Shown: piece after piece, positions 26,697-33,752 of the stretch | How positions within the stretch are numbered: the stretch's first letter is position 1 | How the letters are laid out: every line of letters starts with the position of its first letter | Assembly (NCBI RefSeq): GCF_032027425.1 | Contig: NZ_JAVSJA010000001.1 | Coordinates: 806,001 to 870,000, forward strand | Direction: 5' to 3' | Origin: Microcystis wesenbergii NRERC-220 | Lineage (GTDB): Bacteria > Cyanobacteriota > Cyanobacteriia > Cyanobacteriales > Microcystaceae | DNA: 64,000 nucleotides | Made by a program: the position numbers and the translations under genes | Notes under the pieces: model-generated | What the model was told of the DNA's origin: nothing | Seen by the model: only the letters and a program-made list of their open reading frames with translations | The model's database searches: none

Positions 26697-26738
26697 AGAG
26701 GTTTCATTAAGTGGTGGTAACTTCATTGTATCGCCATT

Positions 26739-26803
26739 AAAAAGTAAACCACAAAAGTTGGCTAAATTGCTTCTAAAAATACCATAAATGCCCCCTTAAT
26801 TCA
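26739..26803 (+). repeat. PEP-CTERM tail repeat R5 (partial)
   Basis: AAAGTAAACCACAAAAGTTG through ACCATAAATGCCCCC and TTAATTCA. It is the truncated last copy, lacking the GGGGG arm and T-run, and closes the island on the right. Confidence 0.7.
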
Positions 26804-26906
26804 GTTAGTTTAGAGTGCAAAACGCCAGAACAGCAGCCGGTTGTCGAGAGATGATGTCAAATCCCGTCATACTTTATCTTTATTTCTGACCTGCTGCCTA
26901 GACAAA

Positions 26907-28469
26907 TTAGAAAGTAAAAGTCGTGCGGATAGTACCGATAACTAAGGTGGAATTGTTGTTATTTGAGTTGGGAGAAGTAATCACGATTACCCCCGGAGTA
27001 AGGGCAATATTATCGGTGAGTTTCCACTCATAAAATCCTTCGATATGAAAGGAAGTATCGGGATCATTAGTGCCACTACCATCATTTAATCTAATACTAG
27101 AACTAGATACCCAAGGCTGCATACCAACAATAATACCGGCGGTATTTCCTTCCTTAAATAAATCAGGAAAAGCCAAAGTTATCGCCCAATTCCAGATATC
27201 TAAATCCCCGCGTTCTAGTTGTCCATCTAAAGTGCTAAGAGTTCTCGCTTTTGTGTAACCCCCCCAACCACCGAGGACAAAACCATCGACAATTCGCCAA
27301 CTAAATTGTAAACCCAAACTATTATTAATTGTCGGGACAGCCTCCCCGAATAGCTCTTCGGTGAAAAATTGGAAATTCGAGCGCTGGCTTCCCGTTCCCG
27401 TATCTAATTGGTTATAACCATGAAAGTAGGATAAAGCAATGCCAAAATTCTCGTTTGGAACATAACCCAGCTGCCCTAGGGCAGTATAGGAACCGTTAAA
27501 TAAACCCGCGCCCGGGTTAGGATCGTTAGCATCTCCAGCAAGATAACCGGCGCTGAATTGGAAAGCCCCATAATTACCCTGTAAACCGAGTCCAGTTTGT
27601 CCGGGGGCAAAATAAAGGGGATTGCGGGTACCAAAAGCGGAAAGCGCCCCACTAGCACCATCTCCATCCAAAAAGTTGAGGGTATTGGTAAAGTCATCTT
27701 TAGCACCTCCCGTCGCTTCTAACCAGAGTTGGATATTTTCCGTTAGGGGGAAACTGTAGTTTAAAACTTCTAGTAGTAAATCATTGCCGTCCGGTTGAGT
27801 AAAGGCTAAGGTACTTGCAAAAGTTCCCGTCGTATCGGCTAAATCGGCAATATTTCCCGTTGCTAGACGGGTATAGAGTAAATCTTTGCCTGTGAAGCTA
27901 GTATTTAATTCTAAACGGGCCCGATAACCAAAAGCTGGTACTTGGGGAATCCCTTCACCACCGTTTTTTTCTCCTGTGGCTACCCCATATAATGCCATCA
28001 CCACTTCCCCAGTTAATTTAGTGGTGGTGGAAAATTGATTATTTTCCAGAAAAGCGACTCGATTTTCTAAGTTATCAACCCTTGCTCCTAGGGCTGCTAA
28101 TTCTGTCTCGAATTCCCTGACTAATCGCTTGATTCTGTCTAGATCTTCTTTTAATACCGCCACTCCTTCTTGAATCAATCTTTCTAGGGTATTTAAGCAA
28201 GCATTCAACCCCGCGGCAAATTCCCAACGAGTTAAAGCGCGTTCACCGCGAAAAGTGCGGTCAGGATAACCTACTATACAACCATACCTCTCCACGAGAC
28301 TTCTTAAGGCCTCAAAAGCCCAGGCGGTGGGAGAAACATCCCGCAATTGATTGACACTTGTTACCTGTGCCATGGGGTTACTAGAGAGGTTTTCGAGACT
28401 ATTAGCCAGTACCGGACCAGAAAAACCCAGTAATATCGCTGCTGTTAGGAAATTTTGCTTGATTTTCAT
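26907..28469 (-). CDS. Iron-uptake-type outer-membrane porin with SLH domain
   Basis: A 520-residue cyanobacterial porin. A signal peptide ('MKIKQNFLTAAILLGFSGPVLA') is followed by one SLH domain ('AFEALRSLVERYGCIVGYPDRTF', partial, and 'ALTRWEFAAGLNACLNTL') that anchors to the peptidoglycan-linked polysaccharide. A coiled-coil ('ELAALGARVDNLENRVAFLE') comes next, then a beta-barrel ending in 'TIRTTFTF' with terminal Phe. This matches the Som/OprB 'iron uptake porin' family. The start is ATG at 28467-28469; a GTG-type start at 28484 adds five residues and is unlikely. Monocistronic. Confidence 0.85.
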   Translation of the reverse strand: MKIKQNFLTAAILLGFSGPVLANSLENLSSNPMAQVTSVNQLRDVSPTAWAFEALRSLVERYGCIVGYPDRTFRGERALTRWEFAAGLNACLNTLERLIQEGVAVLKEDLDRIKRLVREFETELAALGARVDNLENRVAFLENNQFSTTTKLTGEVVMALYGVATGEKNGGEGIPQVPAFGYRARLELNTSFTGKDLLYTRLATGNIADLADTTGTFASTLAFTQPDGNDLLLEVLNYSFPLTENIQLWLEATGGAKDDFTNTLNFLDGDGASGALSAFGTRNPLYFAPGQTGLGLQGNYGAFQFSAGYLAGDANDPNPGAGLFNGSYTALGQLGYVPNENFGIALSYFHGYNQLDTGTGSQRSNFQFFTEELFGEAVPTINNSLGLQFSWRIVDGFVLGGWGGYTKARTLSTLDGQLERGDLDIWNWAITLAFPDLFKEGNTAGIIVGMQPWVSSSSIRLNDGSGTNDPDTSFHIEGFYEWKLTDNIALTPGVIVITSPNSNNNNSTLVIGTIRTTFTF

Positions 28470-28739
28470 TGCTGGTTCCCACACCTACAAGAATGATTAT
28501 TGTTCTCAGTATAATCAGGTTAGCAAACTTTTTCCAGTCTGGCACTGTTGCAAATATTTTTCAAATGTTACTCCAGATAAAATCTGAATTGCCTAGCATT
28601 TATTGGTTCAAATAAATCTTAAATGATAATAAAAGCAATAAGTAAATAATTTTATTGTTCCTAAGAACAAGATAGAGACGCTGCTGACAGCATCTCTAAA
28701 TGATTATTTTTGGTTCAATTGAGGATAAAAAAGAGGTAA

Positions 28740-29303
28740 CTAGCGCAATTCGGCGTTAAACTCGTTAAAAGAGCGTCTTTTTAACTCTAGCGATTGCGAT
28801 CGAGGCAAAAGATCAAAAACCTTTCTTAAGACATCATCCACATCTTCATATTTAACATTGCCCAAACCATCATAAACCACTTTACCTTGTTGGTCTAAAA
28901 CCACCGTTTGGGGAACCCCACCGCGATAATAGTAACCCGGCTCATCGGCACGATAGGAAGACTTTAAGGGGATAGAATCGACAGTAACGGGGATAATACT
29001 GGCGGCGCGACCGTAAAACTCTTGAAAACGGGAGACAATCGCCGCAAATCGCTTACAATCACTACTATCATCCAGATAATAGACAATAATAGCCGGAATT
29101 TTCCGTTGAAAAGTTTCCGCTAAATTGAGACGCGGTGGTACGAGGGAACCATTACCCGCATAGACCACAAAAATATTACCATCGAGGCGATCGTCATCGA
29201 TTCCCGCGTAGGCGCTAGGGGTTAGCCAAGGAGACAAACTCGCCAGGGCCATAATAAGAAAAACAAGACAGATCTGAAGACGCAGCCGATAACGAGATTT
29301 CAT
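28740..29303 (-). CDS. Thioredoxin-like thylakoid protein (PSI accumulation factor type)
   Basis: A 187-residue exported protein. The N-terminal segment 'LRLQICLVFLIMALASLSPWL' is a signal or membrane anchor, followed by 'SAYA'. The rest is a thioredoxin fold ('ETFQRKIPAIIVYYLDDSSDCKRFA', partial; 'GVPQTVVLDQQGKVVYDG') without a CxxC pair: only one Cys lies at the position ('DDSSDCK'). Cyanobacterial homologues are annotated as thylakoid membrane PSI accumulation factor (from memory). The ATG at 29301-29303 is chosen because longer starts run into a TnpB relic. Confidence 0.65.
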   Translation of the reverse strand: MKSRYRLRLQICLVFLIMALASLSPWLTPSAYAGIDDDRLDGNIFVVYAGNGSLVPPRLNLAETFQRKIPAIIVYYLDDSSDCKRFAAIVSRFQEFYGRAASIIPVTVDSIPLKSSYRADEPGYYYRGGVPQTVVLDQQGKVVYDGLGNVKYEDVDDVLRKVFDLLPRSQSLELKRRSFNEFNAELR

Positions 29304-29324
29304 GATCAACAGGGTTAAAATATT

Positions 29325-29740
29325 AAGACAATTTTCAGTTTGACATACCCCACGCCGTAAACGGACGTGGATTCTTCTAGCATCACTGCTGAGAATTTCT
29401 GGCTCAACGAGTCCACTTGAATTAGATTCCTGGCGAAATCCCACCCAGAGGTGGTTCTCTCCTCAGACTTTCGCTCCCTTACAGAAGCCTGTTTTCCTAT
29501 GCCCTAGGATACAGTTCAAAACCTCTAAAATAATTGGTTTCTCTGGTACTTGACGCTTAGAGCTTTTACCTATAGGAGCATTCCCCTATAGAACCCCATA
29601 ACTCTAGTTTTCAAGGTGCGTTCATCGGTTGATGACTGGGTTTTTTAAGCGGTTGCTTACCCGGCCCGCTATTCTTAATATCATACATCACATAAAGTCG
29701 CCCTAAAAGGGCGAGGCTTTAAACCCAATTTTTCGGTAAA
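29325..29740 (-). mobile_element. IS200/IS605-type relic (TnpB 3' end and right end)
   Basis: On the minus strand 'QESNSSGLVEPEILSSDARR' and 'LRRGVCQT' is the typical C-terminal tail of cyanobacterial TnpB proteins. It is followed by the right-end signature seen on the plus strand as TTGACA-TACCCCACG...CGTGGATTCTTC (29329-29360). The same TTGACA-CCC-hairpin-GGATTCT layout ends the tnpB at 43683 and recurs at 45541. The rest to 29740 holds hairpins (GCCCTAAAAGGGC near 29701) but no intact transposase. The relic abuts the thioredoxin-like gene. Confidence 0.5.
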
Positions 29741-29747
29741 AAATCTT

Positions 29748-30242
29748 GTGACCTTCGAGCGCGATAATTCCCAAACCACCCCGCGAGTCATTGCCGCTAA
29801 CTCGCGCTTTGCCGATACTTATTATGCCATTCTAGGACTACATCCGAGGGCCTCGGTGATCGAAGTGCGACGCGCCTATCGGGAACTCAGCAAACGATAC
29901 CACCCCGATACTACCGAACTCAGCCCCGAAGTGGCAAAGGTTAAATTCCAGCGTCTTAACGAAGCTTATGCCACCCTGAGTAATCCCGATCGCCGTTCCC
30001 TGTATGATTTACAGATAGGTTACTCGCGCTGGAATGTCATCCAAACCATCCCCGATAGCGATGAACCCATAGCTAATCGTAGCGCCTATCTCGATCCTAC
30101 CGATCGCCCCCTATCTTCGGGAGAAATTTTTGCTTTGTTTATCTTGGCACTCACCCTGCTCGGCTGCTTGTTACTAGCGGTGATTATTGCTATGCTTCGA
30201 GGAGAGAATGCTGTCACTGTAGCCCAATTATTTTTGATTTAG
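29748..30242 (+). CDS. J-domain (DnaJ-like) membrane protein
   Basis: A 164-residue protein. The J domain occupies residues 24-90 ('TYYAILGLHPRASVIEVRRA', then 'YHPDTTELSPE' with the obligatory HPD, 'LNEAYATLSNPDRRSLYD'). One transmembrane helix lies near the C-terminus ('IFALFILALTLLGCLLLAVI'). It has no G/F or zinc domains, so it is a type III J protein that would recruit DnaK at a membrane. The start is GTG at 29748. It is followed by a DUF3143 gene 5 bp later, probably one operon. Confidence 0.85.
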   Translation: MTFERDNSQTTPRVIAANSRFADTYYAILGLHPRASVIEVRRAYRELSKRYHPDTTELSPEVAKVKFQRLNEAYATLSNPDRRSLYDLQIGYSRWNVIQTIPDSDEPIANRSAYLDPTDRPLSSGEIFALFILALTLLGCLLLAVIIAMLRGENAVTVAQLFLI

Positions 30243-30247
30243 ATGCG

Positions 30248-30520
30248 ATGAAGATTCCCACTGCTGATACTCCCCTCTATAATCATCCCTTACCGGCGAT
30301 CGAAGCATGGCTAGTTAAATTAGGTTGTCGGAAAAATAGCGAGAATGTCCACTGTTGGATCGTCGAAAAACCGACATGGAAAGCGGAAATCTGCCTCGAT
30401 ATCGAAGAAATCACCGTTCGTTACTTTCGGGCAGCCAATGACGGCAGTGACATCAATCGCGCTTTTAAATACTCCCTTAGTCGCCAAGATATCGAATCGG
30501 CGGTTTTTTCTGGTCCCTAA
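30248..30520 (+). CDS. DUF3143 family protein
   Basis: A 90-residue cyanobacterial protein: 'DTPLYNHPLPAIEAWLVKLGC' (partial), 'CWIVEKPTWKAEICLDIEEI', 'RAFKYSLSRQDIESAVFSGP'. This matches DUF3143, conserved in cyanobacteria and plants, function unknown. It begins 5 bp after the J-domain gene stop, which suggests co-transcription and perhaps a linked role in membrane protein handling (inference). Confidence 0.8.
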   Translation: MKIPTADTPLYNHPLPAIEAWLVKLGCRKNSENVHCWIVEKPTWKAEICLDIEEITVRYFRAANDGSDINRAFKYSLSRQDIESAVFSGP

Positions 30521-30644
30521 TCATCCAAACTTTTGACTATCTAACATTACTCGTTAAGACAGTGCCGGAGTTGGCAGCAGGGAGAGTTAGTCCGAGCATT
30601 TGTACTAAATTTTCCAAGACACGCTGTCAATCCAGTACACTTGT

Positions 30645-31622
30645 TCAGCTTGAAATCAAAGCTCCTCCACAACTGGAACCGCTGCCAGCAGTGCAACCGT
30701 AGCAATAGGAAGCGGTTTGTACCTCTGCAATTACATCTAAACTATCCGCTTGTAATAAATCCGGCAGGGTTAATTTTTGGCCTTGACTGGTGCAAGCGGC
30801 CCGATCCTCCATCTGATTAAAATCGCAGTCATAGATATTACCCAAATAATCAATGGAAAGCTGATTACGACACATCAAATGCTCGATAGTATCGCCATTA
30901 AAATAGTCTTCGAGGAATTGAAGATAGGGTTGATAGAGTTGCCGGTGTTCCAGATGGAAGCGTGTCCTTCCGACGGGTAGGTTAGTGATAGTAAATAGAT
31001 TGTTAAAAGAAATATTAAAATGTTCTTGCAAGAACTTTTTGTAATCCCGTGTCAGGGATAGTTGATCCGGTGTGAGAGAAAAATTCTCTGACTTAGGAAT
31101 CTGGGGATTATAGACTAAATCCACAATCAAATTCGGCTCTTGAGCGTAGCCGAGACGGTTCAACCATTGTAAAGCGGCGATTGATCGGTCATAGACTCCC
31201 AGACCGCGCATTTTATCCACATTATCGGCAAGATAACAGGGTAAAGAAGCCACCACCCGCAGCTGATGGCCAGCGCAATATTCAGGAATATCAGTAAATC
31301 CTTTCTCGAAATAAATAGTTAAATTCGAGCGCACGATTACCTCTTTCCCAGCTTTTCTAGAGGTTTCCACAATTGGTTTAAAACCGTAGAGCATTTCTGG
31401 GGCGCCGCCGGTCAGATCGACGGTTTTAATTTGGGGAAATCTTTCGATCAGTTCGATAATTTGTTCGCACACTTCTGGAGTCATTTCTTCGGAGCGAACT
31501 GGACTAGCTTCCACATGACAATGGCTACAAGCAAGGTTACATCTTTTTCCCAAATTAATTTGCAGAACCGAGATTTTTTGCTTAGTTAAAGGAGTTTTTA
31601 GTTTCTCAACAAAAGGAGTCAT
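30645..31622 (-). CDS. arsS: Radical SAM protein, arsenosugar biosynthesis ArsS type
   Basis: A 325-residue radical SAM enzyme with the cluster motif 'CNLACSHCHVEASP' (CxxxCxxC, residues 28-35) and GGAPE of 'VDLTGGAPEML'. The C-terminal DUF3641-type domain ends in 'CYGCTAGSGSSCGGALIS'. This is the ArsS family, named for arsenosugar synthesis. Some homologues carry selenocysteine in that tail, whereas here all positions are Cys. No ArsM or other ars gene is in the window, so the pathway role is by family only. Confidence 0.8.
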   Translation of the reverse strand: MTPFVEKLKTPLTKQKISVLQINLGKRCNLACSHCHVEASPVRSEEMTPEVCEQIIELIERFPQIKTVDLTGGAPEMLYGFKPIVETSRKAGKEVIVRSNLTIYFEKGFTDIPEYCAGHQLRVVASLPCYLADNVDKMRGLGVYDRSIAALQWLNRLGYAQEPNLIVDLVYNPQIPKSENFSLTPDQLSLTRDYKKFLQEHFNISFNNLFTITNLPVGRTRFHLEHRQLYQPYLQFLEDYFNGDTIEHLMCRNQLSIDYLGNIYDCDFNQMEDRAACTSQGQKLTLPDLLQADSLDVIAEVQTASYCYGCTAGSGSSCGGALISS

Positions 31623-31690
31623 GGGAGAGTAATCAGTAAACAGTAATCAGTAAACAGTGAACAGTGACCAATCAATAATCAATAATCAAT

Positions 31691-31749
31691 GATAACTGAT
31701 AACTGATAACTGATAACTGATAACTGATAACTGATAACTGATAACTGAT
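31691..31749. repeat. GATAACT heptamer satellite, 8 copies
   Basis: Eight perfect head-to-tail GATAACT units, preceded by looser AGTAATCAGTAAACAGT runs (31629-31668). No gene is present in 31623-32239. Confidence 0.9.
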
Positions 31750-31774
31750 CTCAGTGGCCGCGCCACGCCCCCAA

Positions 31775-31854
31775 CGGGTAGGGTTGATTCATGAATCAAC
31801 CCTACTATGAATCAACCCTACTATGAATCAACCCTACTATGAATCAACCCTACC
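31775..31854. repeat. Palindrome plus four 16-bp tandem repeats
   Basis: A GTAGGGTTGATTCA / TGAATCAACCCTAC palindrome is followed by ATGAATCAACCCTACT in tandem, four copies in all. The same palindrome occurs alone at 41048-41077. Confidence 0.85.
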
Positions 31855-31960
31855 CAAAAGCTGGGATTGAGTGATAAAACCGAAAGTAACGCCCAATTTT
31901 AGGAGAAAGTTTCCCCTGAAAAATCCCAAATTAGTAGATTTACAAAAATGAGATGCACCC
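31855..31960 (-). repeat. Partial MITE family A, inverse orientation
   Basis: AAAGCTGGGATTGAGTGATA through TTTACAAAAATGAGATGCAC matches the left ~110 bp of the full element at 33356 read backwards. It is truncated by the 16-bp tandem repeats. Further right (32024-32083) lies a C-run/G-run hairpin like that in the MITE at 13123. Confidence 0.65.
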
Positions 31961-32239
31961 TTTCCCTCCTTGTCCTCCTTGTCTTGTCTTCACAGGTTTG
32001 TCAAATACCTACACCTGTGAGACCCCCCCTGCCCCCCCGACATCGGGGGGGTTGGGGGGGGCAAGGGGGGGCAAGGGGGGGCAGCTAATCTAAGGATAGG
32101 CGGTTAAAATCTCTTAGCTTACCATTTGAGGCTTGCTGTGTCCAATCCAACTTTAAAACAAAACCGCCCCGAAAGGACGGTGTTTCAAACCGAAGACCTA
32201 TGATGCCTCTCCTCATAGTTGTCCTGACACCAAGCTCAG

Positions 32240-32989
32240 TTATCTTTGTTGCCTGCGTTTCATCGCCAGACCTAAGCCACCAACAGCAAGAAGTCCAGCA
32301 ACAGTCCCCGGCTCGGGAACTCTGGTAGATTGGGCAAAAGTAAGACTGAACGACTTAAGTTGGGCAGTACCCGCCGGTGGAAAGACACCAGGGTTTAATA
32401 ACAGCCCAGTTATTGCTACGTTGATCGTGTCAGTAATTGGGTTGGGCAGGGCAACAGTCTTTGGAGAAGTTTTAATACCCACATCGTCAGATATAATTGC
32501 TCCACTAGCATTCACCTGGATCCCCCTCGTTCCAGTCGGGTTCGGAAAATTTCCAAAAGGAGTGGAACTGGATGTGATCAGGGCTGCTGTCAACGTAGTC
32601 AGCTGTATGTCGGGGTTGACGGCTGTAACATCGAAGAGGAACTGGTTACTAAAAAGATCAGGTGGAACGTTCCATCCGGTGGCGGTTGAGAATGTTAACT
32701 TAGCCGATAAAGGGGCCCCAGAAGCTGATATTTGAAGGTCGCTTGGTAGCAACGCAGCTCCAGTTCTCGCCCACTTATCAAACTTCTTGTCAATTTTGCC
32801 ATCCCCGTCCTCATCAATGGTGATACTACCACCACCAGTAAGCTCGGTGAATGTGCAAAAGCTAGTGCTTGCACAACCGTTATATTGTATGACGGCGGCT
32901 GCCTGGGCTGGTGCAGTGGCCAGACCTGCGCCAGCGGCGACGGCCAGAGCAGCAGCATTGGGAAGGGTGTATGTGCGTATTTTTTTCAT
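32240..32989 (-). CDS. PEP-CTERM sorting domain protein
   Basis: A 249-residue secreted protein. The ATG at 32987-32989 starts 'MKKIRTYTLPNAAALAVAAG' and a signal peptide ending 'APAQA'. A Ser/Thr-rich beta domain includes an acidic loop 'TIDEDGDGKIDKKFDKW' resembling a dockerin/EF-hand calcium loop. The C-terminus is 'RVPEPGTVAGLLAVGGLGLA' then 'MKRRQQR', a standard PEP-CTERM tail. An upstream start at 33073 is rejected because it precedes the signal peptide. Unrelated in body to the PEP-CTERM protein at 22581. Confidence 0.8.
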   Translation of the reverse strand: MKKIRTYTLPNAAALAVAAGAGLATAPAQAAAVIQYNGCASTSFCTFTELTGGGSITIDEDGDGKIDKKFDKWARTGAALLPSDLQISASGAPLSAKLTFSTATGWNVPPDLFSNQFLFDVTAVNPDIQLTTLTAALITSSSTPFGNFPNPTGTRGIQVNASGAIISDDVGIKTSPKTVALPNPITDTINVAITGLLLNPGVFPPAGTAQLKSFSLTFAQSTRVPEPGTVAGLLAVGGLGLAMKRRQQR

Positions 32990-33355
32990 CTTATAGACAG
33001 TGGTTAGGAAGATTAAGGTTGGGGTATAGGCTACTCCCACGAGGATAACAGTAAATCTCTCATCTGTCAACACATAATGGCCTATTTGTCAACCGACATT
33101 CCGCACATCTTCATATACCTCTATATATTTTTACATTCCCCAAGATGTTTTGACGAAAAACCTTCATTGTAAAAACTATTATTAAGAACATTTTCAATAA
33201 TTGATTTGTTCTGAGAAAAAAATTTACAATTCTTCACCTTGACAAAAATCCATCATTGTAGCTATAGTCCTTACTGGCAAAGGGTTGTCAGCAATATATT
33301 AGTAAAAGTTATCAATTGAATGTTAAGAAGTGCGGAAAGTGGGGTCAATGATCAC

Positions 33356-33692
33356 GGGTGCATCTCATTTTTGTAAATCTAGCAAGTTGGGATTTTTACG
33401 GGGAAACTCTCGGCTAAAATCGGAAGTAATGCCCGATTTTATCACTCAATCCCAGCTTTTGGGGGGTTCTACCCCCCAAACCCCCCGTTGGAGGCGTGGC
33501 GCGGCCACTGAGCCTTGACATTGAGCCTTGACATTGAGCCTGTCGAAATGTGTCGAAGTGCCGCCCCCAAACCCTGGAGCGCATTAGTTTTTCGGTGGGA
33601 TGCTTACAGGCAGCTGCTGATATATCTGTAATGATTTAAGATTCACTGATAATTGCTGATTGTCGGTATTTCTGCAAATGTGAGATGCACCC
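33356..33692. mobile_element. MITE family A, complete copy with 9-bp target duplication
   Basis: Ends GGGTGCATCTCATTTTTG (left) and GGGTGCATCTCACATTTG (inward from the right) bound 337 bp of non-coding DNA. AATGATCAC is present immediately on both sides (33347-33355 and 33693-33701). The interior holds the GGGGGGTTCTACCCCCC hairpin and TGAGCCTTGACAT repeats. Partial copies are at 12700, 31855 and 39615. Confidence 0.8.
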
Positions 33693-33752
33693 AATGATCA
33701 CAGAAAAAAGCTTCTCCCCACTTCCCCACTTCCCCACTTCCCCACTTCCCCC

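Noticed and set aside
23231-26803. Integron cassette array with attC sites
   Set aside because: The repeats are a gene tail plus a terminator, there are no attC-like imperfect palindromes with R boxes, and no integrase is in the window.
31691-31749. Tandem repeats that might be a CRISPR array
   Set aside because: Units are 7 bp and contiguous with no spacers, and no cas genes are nearby.
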